Shown here in pieces: positions 28,136-37,117 of a stretch of DNA of 64,000 nt. The translations under genes were made by a program, and so were the position numbers. Origin of the DNA: an uncultured Clostridia bacterium. Lineage in GTDB: Bacteria; Bacillota; Clostridia; Christensenellales; Aristaeellaceae. The DNA lies in NCBI GenBank assembly GCA_944333055.1, contig CALVKT010000013.1, forward strand, positions 27,876 through 91,875, given 5' to 3'. Under the pieces are notes generated by a model. That model was given only the letters and a program-made list of their open reading frames with translations, did no database searches and was not told where the DNA came from. Position 1 is the stretch's first letter. Each line of letters opens with the position of its first letter.

Positions 28136-30379
28136 GTGGCGTATTGTCAGGTGATCGTGGACATCGCGCACGAGGATGTCGACCGCGTGTTCACCTATCG
28201 CGTGCCGGAGGGCCTGGCGCTGTGCCCCGGCATGCGCGTGCACGTGCCGTTTGGCCGGCAGCGGCGCGTGGAGGGCATCGTCGTGGAGATGGCGCAGGAC
28301 TGCGACCTGCCGCCCGAACGCGTGCGGGACGTGACCGACGCGCTGGAGGACTATCCCGCCGTGCTGCCCGCGCTGCTCGATCTGGCCATGAAGATCAAGG
28401 CGACATCCTTTTGCACGCTGGCGCAGGCGCTTCGCCTGATGTATCCCGCACAGATGCGCGGCGAGCGCATCGCGGAAAAGACGCGCGAGGTCGCCGTGCT
28501 GACGATCGATCCCGCCGTGCGCGCGCAGGTGCTCGCCGCCCAGAAGCGCGCGCCCAGGCGCGCCGCCGCGCTTGAGCTGCTCATGGCAAGCGAGGGCGGC
28601 GAGCTGCCCGTGGAGACGATTCGAGAGAAGCTGGGCGACTGCAGGCCGGCGCTCAAGGCGCTCGATGACATGGGCTTTGTGCGGCTGGAGAAGCGGGAGG
28701 TGCTGCGCAGCCCCTACGGCGCGATGGAGCGCCTGGCGGCGGAGGACCCGCAGCTCACCCGCCGGCAGCAGGAGGCGCTTGACACGCTGCTGCCCGCGAT
28801 CGAGGCGGGCAGGGGCGCGTTTCTGCTCTACGGCGTGACGGGCAGCGGCAAGACGGAGGTGTTCATCCGCGCCGTGCGCCGCGCCGCACAGCTGGGCCGG
28901 ACGGCCATCGTGCTCGTGCCGGAGATCGCGCTCACGCCGCAGATGGTCATGTGGTTTCGCTCGCGCTTTGGCGAGGACGCCGCCGTGCTCCACTCGCGCC
29001 TGTCTCCGGGCGAGCGCTACGACGAGTGGCGGCGCATCCGCCGGGGCGGCGTGCGCGTGGTCATCGGCGCGCGCTCGGCGATCTTCGCGCCGCTTGAAAA
29101 CGTCGGCCTGATCATCATCGACGAGGAGCACGAGCAGAGCTACATCGCCGACAACACGCCGCGCTACGACGCGCGCGAGCTGGCGCGCATGCGCTGCGAG
29201 GGCGAGGGGGCCGTGCTGCTGCTGGCCAGCGCCACGCCGAGCATGCGCACGTTTGCGCTGTGCGGGCGGGGCGATCTCACGATGCTGGAGATGCCCCGGC
29301 GCGTCAACGACAGGCCGCTGCCCGCCGTGCACGTGGTGGACATGCGAAAGGAGCTTGCCCAGGGCAACCGCTCGGTCTTTTCCGGCGCGCTGCTCGACGG
29401 GCTCAAGCGGTGTCTGGACAGCGGCGGGCAGGCGATTCTCTTCGTCAACCGCCGGGGATATTCGACGTTCGTCTCCTGCCGAAGCTGCGGCTACGTGGCC
29501 ACGTGCACGCAGTGCGACGTCTCGATGACATATCACAGCGCGCAGAACGTGCTGCGCTGCCACTACTGCGGGCAGGAGCGGCCGGTGCCGACGGTCTGCC
29601 CGCAGTGTGCCAGCCCGTACATCAAGTACTTCGGCACGGGCACGCAGCGTGTGGAGGAGGCGGCGCGGCGCTTCTTCCCGGACGTGCCGATGGTGCGCAT
29701 GGACAACGACACCACGCGCGCCAAGGACGCGCACGAACGGCTGCTCGCGCAGTTTCGCCGGGGCGAGGCGCGCGTGCTCATCGGCACGCAGATGATCGCC
29801 AAGGGGCTTGACTTCCCGAACGTGACGATGGTGGGCATCGTCGCCGCCGACGCGATGCTCAACCTGCCGGACTACCGCGCTGCCGAGCGCACGTTCCAGC
29901 TGCTCACGCAGGTGGCCGGGCGCGCCGGGCGCGCGCAGGTGCCCGGCGAGGTGTTCTTGCAGACGTACGACCCGGATCACTACGCGATCGAGGCGGCCAG
30001 CCGGCAGGATTACCGCGCCTTTTACGAGGCGGAGATGTGCCGCCGCAAGCGCGCGCTCTATCCGCCCTACACGCTCATCGCGCGGCTGCTCTTTGAGGCG
30101 GCGCGCGAGCAGGACGCGCAGGCCGCCGCCGACAGCGCACTGCGCCAGATGGAGGCATTCTTCGAGCGGCGCGCCTACCTGCGCAAGTACATCGTCTCCC
30201 TGCGGGCGATGCCCTGCCCGGTGGCGCGCATCAAGGGCAAATTCCGCTGTCAGACGGTGCTCAAGATCGTGGACAAGGCCGTCTGTCAGGAGGCCGTGGG
30301 CAAGATGAGCGAGATCGCGCAGGCGCCGTGGACGGGCTGCGCGTGCGTCTGTCAGGTCAATCCGGGCAGCATGATGTGA
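28136..30379 (+). CDS. priA: Primosomal replication restart helicase PriA
   Basis: The 747-aa helicase reloads the replisome at stalled forks. The N-terminal 3'-end binding domain opens AYCQVIVDIAHEDVDRVFTY. The helicase core has Walker A GVTGSGKTE and the DEEH box (IIIDEEHEQSY). Zinc is bound by CRSCGYVATCTQC and CHYCGQ..CPQC. The GTG at 28136 has GGGAGG 8 nt upstream; an in-frame ATG at 28112 has no good site. priA is usually followed by def and fmt, but here an A+T-rich insert and a GNAT gene intervene. Confidence 0.96.
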   Translation: MAYCQVIVDIAHEDVDRVFTYRVPEGLALCPGMRVHVPFGRQRRVEGIVVEMAQDCDLPPERVRDVTDALEDYPAVLPALLDLAMKIKATSFCTLAQALRLMYPAQMRGERIAEKTREVAVLTIDPAVRAQVLAAQKRAPRRAAALELLMASEGGELPVETIREKLGDCRPALKALDDMGFVRLEKREVLRSPYGAMERLAAEDPQLTRRQQEALDTLLPAIEAGRGAFLLYGVTGSGKTEVFIRAVRRAAQLGRTAIVLVPEIALTPQMVMWFRSRFGEDAAVLHSRLSPGERYDEWRRIRRGGVRVVIGARSAIFAPLENVGLIIIDEEHEQSYIADNTPRYDARELARMRCEGEGAVLLLASATPSMRTFALCGRGDLTMLEMPRRVNDRPLPAVHVVDMRKELAQGNRSVFSGALLDGLKRCLDSGGQAILFVNRRGYSTFVSCRSCGYVATCTQCDVSMTYHSAQNVLRCHYCGQERPVPTVCPQCASPYIKYFGTGTQRVEEAARRFFPDVPMVRMDNDTTRAKDAHERLLAQFRRGEARVLIGTQMIAKGLDFPNVTMVGIVAADAMLNLPDYRAAERTFQLLTQVAGRAGRAQVPGEVFLQTYDPDHYAIEAASRQDYRAFYEAEMCRRKRALYPPYTLIARLLFEAAREQDAQAAADSALRQMEAFFERRAYLRKYIVSLRAMPCPVARIKGKFRCQTVLKIVDKAVCQEAVGKMSEIAQAPWTGCACVCQVNPGSMM

Positions 30380-30399
30380 ATAGAGCGCAGAAACCGGCG

Positions 30400-31430
30400 C
30401 ACATCAAAGGCGGGCATGTCGAGACGGTGGTGTTGATGTCAGGAGAATGAGAATTTCCATTTGGAGATGAGGCGTTATACAATGGAAATCTGGGATTTGT
30501 ATACAAAGCATCGAGAAAAAACGGGAAAAGAGCATATCAGAGGAGAGAAAATCCCGGAGGGATATTATCATCTGGTTGTTCATGTGTGGATACGAAATCA
30601 AAAAGGAGAATACTTAATATCACAGAGATCGGCGAATCGCCCGACGTTTCCTTTGATGTGGGAATGTGTTGGCGGTTCGGTGCTAAAAGGAGAAGAAAGC
30701 ATTGACGGTGCAATCAGAGAGGCAAAGGAAGAAGTGGGAATTGCCCTTCAGCCTTCTCATGGGAAAAAAGTTTTTTCTAAAATCAGAAATGTGATAGACG
30801 GAAAAATATTTCGGGATATTCTTGATGTCTGGCTGTTTGAATATGATGGAGAATTGCAAATTGAAAAGGCCACAACAGACGAAGTGAAAGATTGCAGATG
30901 GATGGCTGCTGATGATATCAAGAGACTGTACGATAGCGGAAGAATGGTTGATACACTTGATTACTTTTTCTGTGCATTCAATGATGACGCGCCTGATTAT
31001 AGCAATATTATCGGGAAAACAGTTTCGGGCAAGGTGGACCGACCTTCAGGTTCACATCATCCGGGACATAGGGAAATGATATATCCTATAAACTACGGTT
31101 ATGTGGAAGGGGTCATGGCGACAGACGGTTTTGAGCAGGACGTGTATATATTTGGAACAGATGAACCACTCAATGAATTTAAGGGAAAAGTAATAAAGGT
31201 GTTCCACCGATTCAATGATACGAAGGATAAATGGATTGTTTCCCTGGATGGAGCAGATATTGCAGAAGATAGAATTTTAGGTGATATTGCGTTCCAGGAA
31301 CAGTTCTTTTATGGCAAGCTATTTGGAGAGGACAACTTGTAGATCTATTTCCATAAGCCGCCAAACTGCCGTCGATATGTTCCCATAGACGAACAGATAG
31401 TTGTGACATTCATTTTATGCCCTTGTGCCG
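30400..31430. other. A+T-rich, foreign-looking patch between priA and def
   Basis: The base composition changes sharply here. Third codon positions turn to A and T, Arg is mostly AGA and Lys mostly AAA, unlike every neighbouring gene. The patch holds one gene (30482-31342) and 120 nt of non-coding A+T-rich sequence after it. No transposase, terminal repeat or target duplication was seen at the edges. It is best read as a recent acquisition within the conserved priA-def-fmt order. Confidence 0.65.
30482..31342 (+). CDS. Nudix hydrolase fused to an inorganic pyrophosphatase-like domain
   Basis: The 286-aa two-domain protein. The N-terminal half is an IPP-isomerase-like Nudix domain starting MEIWDLYTKHREKTGKEH, with a perfect Nudix box in the GGSVLKGEE..REAKEEVGI segment (G-x5-E-x7-REAKEEVGI). 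The C-terminal half, from about residue 182, has VDRPSGSHHPGH and YPINYGYVEG with a following DG..QD, the signature of soluble family I pyrophosphatase-like proteins. The substrate is unknown; hydrolysis of an NDP-X could be coupled to phosphate cleavage, but that is inference. ATG at 30482 is chosen because family members start there; in-frame TTG 30461 and ATG 30467 also exist. Codon usage is foreign. Confidence 0.85.
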   Translation: MEIWDLYTKHREKTGKEHIRGEKIPEGYYHLVVHVWIRNQKGEYLISQRSANRPTFPLMWECVGGSVLKGEESIDGAIREAKEEVGIALQPSHGKKVFSKIRNVIDGKIFRDILDVWLFEYDGELQIEKATTDEVKDCRWMAADDIKRLYDSGRMVDTLDYFFCAFNDDAPDYSNIIGKTVSGKVDRPSGSHHPGHREMIYPINYGYVEGVMATDGFEQDVYIFGTDEPLNEFKGKVIKVFHRFNDTKDKWIVSLDGADIAEDRILGDIAFQEQFFYGKLFGEDNL

Positions 31431-31466
31431 CGTGGAGACGAGCGAGCAGAAAAAGGAGCGATGCGC

Positions 31467-32003
31467 ATGGAGATCAGGAAGGCGGCGCAGGCGGACGTGG
31501 CGGGCGTCGCGGCGATCTACGAGGAATTGCATGACGAAGAGGCGGCGGGGCAGGCGTGCATCGGCTGGGCGCGCGGCGTGTATCCCACGCGGCGCACGGC
31601 GCAGGACGCGCTCGCGCGGGGCGACCTGTTCGTGCTGACGGAGGGGGAGGAGATCTTCGGCGCGGCGATCATCAATCAGGCGCAGTGCGACGGCTACGAG
31701 CGCGCGCCCTGGCGCTACGACGCGCGCGAAAGCGAGGTCATGGTGCTCCACACGCTGGTCATCTCGCCGCGCGCGGCGCGCAGGGGATATGGCCGCGCGT
31801 TCGTCGCGTTTTACGAGGACTACGCCGGAAAGCACGGCTGTAAGGTGCTGCGCATGGACACGAACGCGCGCAATGCGCGCGCCCGGACGATGTACGCGAA
31901 TCTGGGCTATCGCGAGGCCGGCATCGTGCCCACGACGTTCAACGGCATCGCAGGCGTATCGCTCGTGCTGCTGGAAAAGGCGCTTGACGCGCGGGAAAAC
32001 TGA
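31467..32003 (+). CDS. GNAT family N-acetyltransferase
   Basis: The 178-aa single-domain acetyltransferase starts MEIRKAAQADVAGVAAIYEEL. The acetyl-CoA loop is in VISPRAARRGYGRAFVAFYEDYA near residue 100, followed by RMDTNARNARARTMYANLGYREAG. ATG at 31467 is preferred over 31461, since GGAG ends 8 nt upstream. The composition is G+C-rich like the chromosome, unlike its upstream neighbour. A terminator follows directly. The acceptor cannot be told. Confidence 0.85.
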   Translation: MEIRKAAQADVAGVAAIYEELHDEEAAGQACIGWARGVYPTRRTAQDALARGDLFVLTEGEEIFGAAIINQAQCDGYERAPWRYDARESEVMVLHTLVISPRAARRGYGRAFVAFYEDYAGKHGCKVLRMDTNARNARARTMYANLGYREAGIVPTTFNGIAGVSLVLLEKALDAREN

Positions 32004-32025
32004 CGGCGCAGACGCGCCGTTTTTT
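32003..32025 (+). terminator. Rho-independent terminator after GNAT gene
   Basis: ACGGCGC pairs with GCGCCGT across AGAC and is followed by TTTTT. Confidence 0.9.
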
Positions 32026-32040
32026 GCGCGCATTTGCCGC

Positions 32041-32069
32041 TTCCATTTTGCGTGAAATTGTTTTATAAT
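32041..32069 (+). promoter_or_regulatory. Probable promoter of the def operon
   Basis: TATAAT at 32064-32069 is a perfect -10 box. The -35 at the right distance is TTCCAT, a weak match. It lies just after the terminator and 80 nt before def. Confidence 0.5.
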
Positions 32070-32148
32070 GAATCCAATGATGGGGAATTCTGCCCGATGG
32101 TGAACGGGGCGCGCGACCGCGCTCCTGCATAAAGGAGAGAGAAAGAAC

Positions 32149-32637
32149 ATGGCGCTTCGCAAGATGGTGTATATCGAGGACGAGCTGCTGCGCAAGAAGA
32201 GCCGTCCCGTGGAGAAGTTTGACGAGAGGCTGCACAGGCTGCTGGACGACATGGCGGAAACCATGTACCACGAGAACGGCTGCGGCCTGGCCGCGCCGCA
32301 GGTGGCGGTGCTGCGCCGGGCGGTCGTGATGGACTGCGGCGACGGGCTCATCGAGATGGTCAACCCGGAGATCCTTGAGACCGAGGGCGAGCAGGACGGC
32401 CCGGAGGGCTGCCTCTCCGTGCCCGGAAGGCGCGGCATGGTCAAGCGGCCGCAGCGCGTGCGCGCGCGGTTTCAGGACCGCAACGGCGAGTGGTATGAGA
32501 TCGAGGCGGAAGACCTGCTCGCCCGCTGCATCATGCACGAGACGGATCATCTGGACGGCTGCCTGTACGTCGACAAGATGTACAGGGAGATCTTTGCCGA
32601 GGACGAGGAAGAGGAAGACGGGGAGAGCGAAGCGTGA
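32149..32637 (+). CDS. def: Peptide deformylase
   Basis: The 162-aa metalloenzyme removes the formyl group from nascent N-terminal fMet. It carries all three family motifs: GCGLAAPQ near residue 43, EGCLSVP near 84 with the metal-binding Cys, and HETDHLDG near 126 (the HExxH box, here HETDH). The C-terminus is an acidic tail. ATG with AAAGGAGAGAG upstream. fmt, which adds the formyl group that this enzyme removes, overlaps it by 4 nt. Confidence 0.97.
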   Translation: MALRKMVYIEDELLRKKSRPVEKFDERLHRLLDDMAETMYHENGCGLAAPQVAVLRRAVVMDCGDGLIEMVNPEILETEGEQDGPEGCLSVPGRRGMVKRPQRVRARFQDRNGEWYEIEAEDLLARCIMHETDHLDGCLYVDKMYREIFAEDEEEEDGESEA

Positions 32638-33584
32638 GAATCGTATTCATGGGCACGCCGGATTTCGCCGTGCCGTCGCTGAAGGCGCTGCTTGAAAACG
32701 GCTATGAGGTCGTGGGCGTCTTCTGCCAGCCGGATCGACCGAAGGGGCGCGGCCACAAGCTGGCCGCCTGCCCGGTCAAGGAGGCCGCCCTGGCGGCGAA
32801 CATCCCGGTCTTTCAGCCGGAACGCATCAAGCGTGAGGACGGCGTTTCGGCGCTGCGCGCGCTGGCGCCCGACCTGTGCGTGACGGCGGCCTTTGGCCAG
32901 CTGCTTTCGCAGGAAATTCTGGACATCCCGCCGCTGGGCACCATCAACGTCCATTCCTCTCTGCTGCCCCGGCACCGCGGCAGCGCCCCGATCAACTGGA
33001 GCGTGATCATGGGCGACGGCGTGACGGGCGTGACGACCATGTTCACCGACAAGGGCATGGACACGGGCGACATCCTGCTCATGGAACAAACGCCCATCGG
33101 CGCGCGGGAGACCGCGGGCGAGCTGAGCGACCGGCTGGCCGTGCTGGGCGCGCATCTGCTCATCAGGACGCTGCGCGCGCTGGAGGCGGGCACGCTCGTG
33201 CGCGTGCCGCAGGATCATGCGGCGGCGACCTACGAGCCGAAGATGGACAAGGAGCTGGGCCGCATCGACTGGACGAAGGGCGCGCGGGAGATCGACGCGC
33301 TGGTGCGCGGCACGACGCCGTGGCCGGGCGCGTTCACGACGATGCCGGCGGAGGGCGGCGCGCAGACGATCAAGGTCTTCGAGGTGGCGGCCTGCGCGAA
33401 CGCGCCCACGAAGGAGCCCGGCGGGATCGTGTGCGCGGATGAAAGGCGCGGTCTGGTCGTCTCCTGCGGCGACTGCGACGTGGAGATCACACAGATTCAG
33501 ATGCCCGGCGCAAAGCGCATGAACGCAAGGGACTACCTGCGCGGGCACGCGATGAACACAGGCGTCTGCCTGGGAAAGGCGTAA
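32634..33584 (+). CDS. fmt: Methionyl-tRNA formyltransferase
   Basis: The 316-aa enzyme formylates initiator Met-tRNA using 10-formyl-tetrahydrofolate. It begins RIVFMGTPDFAVPSLKALL and carries the folate-site NVHSSLLPRHRGSAPINW motif near residue 108. The C-terminal OB domain covers about 205-316. GTG start overlapping the def stop (GTGA). rsmB follows 3 nt after the stop. Confidence 0.97.
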   Translation: MRIVFMGTPDFAVPSLKALLENGYEVVGVFCQPDRPKGRGHKLAACPVKEAALAANIPVFQPERIKREDGVSALRALAPDLCVTAAFGQLLSQEILDIPPLGTINVHSSLLPRHRGSAPINWSVIMGDGVTGVTTMFTDKGMDTGDILLMEQTPIGARETAGELSDRLAVLGAHLLIRTLRALEAGTLVRVPQDHAAATYEPKMDKELGRIDWTKGAREIDALVRGTTPWPGAFTTMPAEGGAQTIKVFEVAACANAPTKEPGGIVCADERRGLVVSCGDCDVEITQIQMPGAKRMNARDYLRGHAMNTGVCLGKA

Positions 33585-33587
33585 GAG

Positions 33588-35309
33588 ATGACGGATAACA
33601 GAGGCCGTGACGGCGGATTCCGCGGCGGCAGAAAGATGGAGGGCAAGCGCGGCTTTGGCGGCCGCGGCGACAAGCGCGGGGACAAGCCCGCCTACGGCGC
33701 AAAGAAGGAGTTTGCGCGCGGGGACAGGCACGCCTACGGCGCGAAGAAGGACTTTGCGCCAGGGGAGAAGCGGACGTTGACGCCGCGCGGCGAGAAGCCG
33801 GTCTCCGGCGTGAAGAAGTCGTTTGGGCCGCGTCCGGAAGCGGCGCAGGGCGGCGAGAAGCGCGCGTTCCATCCGCACGAGGGCCGTCCAGCGTACGGCG
33901 GCAAGAAGCCGCTTCCCCCGCGCCACGGCCATGCGATGGCGCACCCGCCGCGCGCGGAAAAGCCCATGAACCTGGCGCCGCGCCGCGTGGCGCTGGAGAC
34001 GCTGCTGGACGTGAGCCGCTCGGACGCCTACGCATCCCTGGCGCTCGACAAGCGGCTGGCGCAGGCGAACTTTGACCGGCGCGACCGCGCGTTCGTGACG
34101 CAGCTGGTCTACGGCACGCTGGAAAACCGCATCACGCTCGACTGGCGCATCGACCAGTTCCTCACGGGCGAGAAGGAGATCGAGCCGGTCGTGCGCGAAA
34201 TCCTGCGCATGGGCGCGTATCAGCTGTTTGATATGGACCGCGTGCCGGACATGGCGGCGGTGGACGAGTCCGTCACGCTGACGCGCGCGATGGGCTTTGA
34301 GGGCTTCACGGGTCTGGTCAACGCCGTGCTGCGCAGCATGATTCGCGGCCGCGAGGATGTCGTCTGGCCGAAGGTGCAGGACGGCGCGGCGGCGTATCTG
34401 TCCGTCATGTACTCCGCGCCGAAGGCGCTGTGCGAGCTGCTCATCGAGGCCTACGGCGAGCACGAGGCGCTGGAAATGCTGCGCTATCGCCCGAAGGAGC
34501 GGGACATCACCGTGCGCGTCAACTACCTGCGCTGCGACGACGCGCGGCTGCGCGCGCTCTTTGCAGACGAGGGGCTGACCTTCCGTCCGGGCATCGTGCC
34601 CGGCACGTACAAGGTGCAAAACGCCGGGGACATGACCCGCATGCGCGCCTTCCAGAACGGCCTGTTCACCATTCAGGGCGAGAGCTCCGTGCTCGCCGCG
34701 CGCATGACGCTCGCCGCGCCGGGCCAGACGGTGCTCGACGCCTGCGCCGCGCCGGGCGGCAAGACGGCGGTGCTCAGCGAAATGATGCACGACACGGGCC
34801 GCGTATTCGCGTGGGACACGCACGCGCACCGCGTGGAGCTCATCCGCGGCACGGCGAACCGCCTCAAGCTGGAAAACGTCCGCCCGGCGGTCAAGGATGC
34901 CTCCGCGCCGCGCCCGGACATGGCGATGACGCTGGATGCGGCGCTCATCGACGCGCCGTGCTCCGGCACGGGCGTGATGCTGGAAAAGCCGGACGTCAAA
35001 TACCGCTTCAGCCGCGAGGGCGTCGCGGCGCTGTGCCGCACGCAGGCGGATATCCTCGACGCCGTCGCGCCGATGGTCAAGGTGGGCGGCACGCTGGTGT
35101 ATTCCACCTGCTCGGTGCTCCCGCAGGAGAACGCGCAGCAGATCGAATCGTTCCTCGCGCGCCATCCGGAATACGAGGTGATGCCGATGGCGGCGCAGCT
35201 GCCCGAAGCGCTGGCCGCGCATGAGACGGCAACCGGTCTTCAGCTCTTTGCGCACCGCGACGGCACGGACGGATTCTTCATCTGCCGCATGCGCCGGGCG
35301 AAGGCATAA
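33588..35309 (+). CDS. rsmB: 16S rRNA (cytosine-967 C5)-methyltransferase RsmB with a long basic extension
   Basis: The 573-aa enzyme methylates C967 of 16S rRNA with SAM. The NusB-like domain starts near residue 130 (NLAPRRVALETLLDVS), and the methyltransferase follows with DACAAPGGKTAVLSEMM, the DAPCSGTG motif IV Cys and STCSVLPQEN motif VI. The first 125 residues are an unusual Gly/Arg/Lys-rich low-complexity extension with imperfect repeats of the type AYGAKKEFA, AYGAKKDFA and AYGGKKPL. The ATG at 33588 has only a weak site; ATG 33966 (MNLAPRR) would give a family-sized protein, so the extension might be partly untranslated. Confidence 0.92.
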   Translation: MTDNRGRDGGFRGGRKMEGKRGFGGRGDKRGDKPAYGAKKEFARGDRHAYGAKKDFAPGEKRTLTPRGEKPVSGVKKSFGPRPEAAQGGEKRAFHPHEGRPAYGGKKPLPPRHGHAMAHPPRAEKPMNLAPRRVALETLLDVSRSDAYASLALDKRLAQANFDRRDRAFVTQLVYGTLENRITLDWRIDQFLTGEKEIEPVVREILRMGAYQLFDMDRVPDMAAVDESVTLTRAMGFEGFTGLVNAVLRSMIRGREDVVWPKVQDGAAAYLSVMYSAPKALCELLIEAYGEHEALEMLRYRPKERDITVRVNYLRCDDARLRALFADEGLTFRPGIVPGTYKVQNAGDMTRMRAFQNGLFTIQGESSVLAARMTLAAPGQTVLDACAAPGGKTAVLSEMMHDTGRVFAWDTHAHRVELIRGTANRLKLENVRPAVKDASAPRPDMAMTLDAALIDAPCSGTGVMLEKPDVKYRFSREGVAALCRTQADILDAVAPMVKVGGTLVYSTCSVLPQENAQQIESFLARHPEYEVMPMAAQLPEALAAHETATGLQLFAHRDGTDGFFICRMRRAKA

Positions 35310-35313
35310 GCGT

Positions 35314-36372
35314 ATGAAAAACGCAATGGAAAGAACGCAGCTGCTGAGCATGACGCCCGAAGAGCTGGCGGCGTATTTGAAGGCGTTCGGTCAGCCTGCC
35401 TTCCGGGCGAAGCAGGTGTTTGGCTGGCTGCATCAGGGCGTGCCCTTCGGCGAGATGAGCAACCTGCCCAAGGCGCTGCGCGAGCAGCTTGGAGAGCGCT
35501 GCATCGACAACCCCGTCACCGTCATCGAGACGGTGCAGTCAAAGCTCGACGGCACGCTCAAGCTGCTCTACCGCCTGCCGGACGACCACGTGATCGAGGG
35601 CGTGCTCATGCGCTATAAGTACGGCAACACGCTGTGCCTGTCCACGCAGGTCGGCTGCCGCATGGGCTGCCGCTTCTGCGCCTCCACGCTCGACGGCTGC
35701 GCGCGCAGCCTGACGGCGGCGGAGATGCTCGGACAGATCGTCTGCGCCAACGGCATCCTGCGCGCGCAGGGCGAGGGGCAGAAGGTCGGCAACGTCGTGC
35801 TCATGGGCAGCGGCGAGCCGTTTGACAACTACGACAACGTCGTGCGCTTCCTGCGCATCCTGCGCATGGAGGGCGGGCTGTGCATCGGCATGCGCAGCGT
35901 GTCGCTCTCCACGTGCGGCCTCGTGCCGCAGATGCGCCGCTTCGCCGAGGAAGACCTGCCGGTCACGCTCTCGCTCTCGCTGCATGCGCCCAACGACGAG
36001 GTGCGCCGGCAGCTCATGCCCGTGGCCAACGCCTACGCCATGGACGAGGTGCTTGACGCCTGCCGCTATTACATCGAGCAGACGGGCCGGCGCGTGATCT
36101 TTGAATACGCGCTGGTGCACGGCGTGAACGCTTCGACCGCACAGGCGGACGAGCTTTCGGGCAGGCTGCGCGGCATGCAGTGCCATGTGAACCTGATTCC
36201 GCTCAACGCCGTGCCGGAACGCGGCCTGACGGGCGTGAGCGAGCGCGAGGTGGAGGCGTTCAGGCATGCGCTGGAGCGCCGGAACATCTCCGTGACCCGC
36301 CGCCGGGAGATGGGCGACGACATCGAGGGCGCGTGCGGCCAGCTCCGCAGGCGATACATGGGCAAACCGTGA
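35314..36372 (+). CDS. rlmN: Dual-specificity 23S rRNA A2503/tRNA A37 methyltransferase RlmN
   Basis: The 352-aa radical-SAM enzyme makes 2-methyladenosine at 23S A2503 and A37 of some tRNAs. The radical SAM cluster motif is C-x3-C-x2-C (CRMGCRFC) near residue 115, followed by the LMGSGEPFDNYDNV box near residue 165. A conserved Cys in the C-terminal segment (GACGQLR) is the second catalytic Cys. ATG at 35314 is taken; a second in-frame ATG is at 35326. Part of the rsmB-rlmN-prpC-prkC run. Confidence 0.96.
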   Translation: MKNAMERTQLLSMTPEELAAYLKAFGQPAFRAKQVFGWLHQGVPFGEMSNLPKALREQLGERCIDNPVTVIETVQSKLDGTLKLLYRLPDDHVIEGVLMRYKYGNTLCLSTQVGCRMGCRFCASTLDGCARSLTAAEMLGQIVCANGILRAQGEGQKVGNVVLMGSGEPFDNYDNVVRFLRILRMEGGLCIGMRSVSLSTCGLVPQMRRFAEEDLPVTLSLSLHAPNDEVRRQLMPVANAYAMDEVLDACRYYIEQTGRRVIFEYALVHGVNASTAQADELSGRLRGMQCHVNLIPLNAVPERGLTGVSEREVEAFRHALERRNISVTRRREMGDDIEGACGQLRRRYMGKP

Positions 36373-36385
36373 AAGGAGAACAAAC

Positions 36386-37117
36386 GTGACGGCAACGCTG
36401 AGAACGGACACCGGCAAGGTGCGCAAGCGCAATGAAGACGCCGCCTGGTTTGACGAGCAGCGCGGCGTGTTTGCCGTGGCCGACGGCATGGGCGGGCATC
36501 TGGCGGGCGAGGTGGCCAGCGCCATGGCGATCGACGCCGTCAGGCGCATGGCAGAGTCGCACGATGTGGCGAGCATCGCCGTCATGCGCGAGGCGGTTGA
36601 ACAGGCGCATGCGGCGATTGCGGCGCACGCGCAGGCGAACCCGGCGTGCGCGGGCATGGGCACGACGCTCTCGGCGATGTGGCGCGGCGGGCATTACATG
36701 TACATCGCGCACGTGGGCGACAGCCGCATCTATCGCTTCCGCGACGGCGGGCTTGAGCAGATCACGCAGGATCATTCGCTGGTGGAGGAGCTCGTGCGCG
36801 CGCACATCATCACGCCGCAGGAGGCGCGCCGCCATCCGCGGCGCAACGTCATCACCCGCGCGCTCGGCACGCAGGGCGACAACGCGCCCGATCTGCTCGC
36901 CGCCGACAGGAAATCGGGCGACCTGTGGCTGCTGTGCAGCGACGGCCTGTGCGCCATGGTGGAGGACGAGGAGATCGCCCGCACGCTGGGCGGCGAGGAG
37001 ACGCTGGAGGCGATGGCGGACAGCCTGATGAAGCAGGCGCTGGCAGCCGGCGGACGCGACAACGTGACGCTGATTCTCTGGCGCGACGAGGAGGAAAAAC
37101 CGTGGAATCGAGACTGA
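36386..37117 (+). CDS. prpC: PP2C-type Ser/Thr protein phosphatase
   Basis: The 243-aa Mn-dependent phosphatase is the partner of the Ser/Thr kinase next to it. It has the PP2C motifs DTGKVRKRNEDAAW near residue 8, VADGMGGHLAGEVAS near 32, HVGDSRIYRF near 114 and GRDNVTLIL at the end; the Asp residues bind the metals. GTG at 36386 with AAAGGAGAAC upstream. The last 16 nt overlap the prkC start. Confidence 0.95.
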   Translation: MTATLRTDTGKVRKRNEDAAWFDEQRGVFAVADGMGGHLAGEVASAMAIDAVRRMAESHDVASIAVMREAVEQAHAAIAAHAQANPACAGMGTTLSAMWRGGHYMYIAHVGDSRIYRFRDGGLEQITQDHSLVEELVRAHIITPQEARRHPRRNVITRALGTQGDNAPDLLAADRKSGDLWLLCSDGLCAMVEDEEIARTLGGEETLEAMADSLMKQALAAGGRDNVTLILWRDEEEKPWNRD

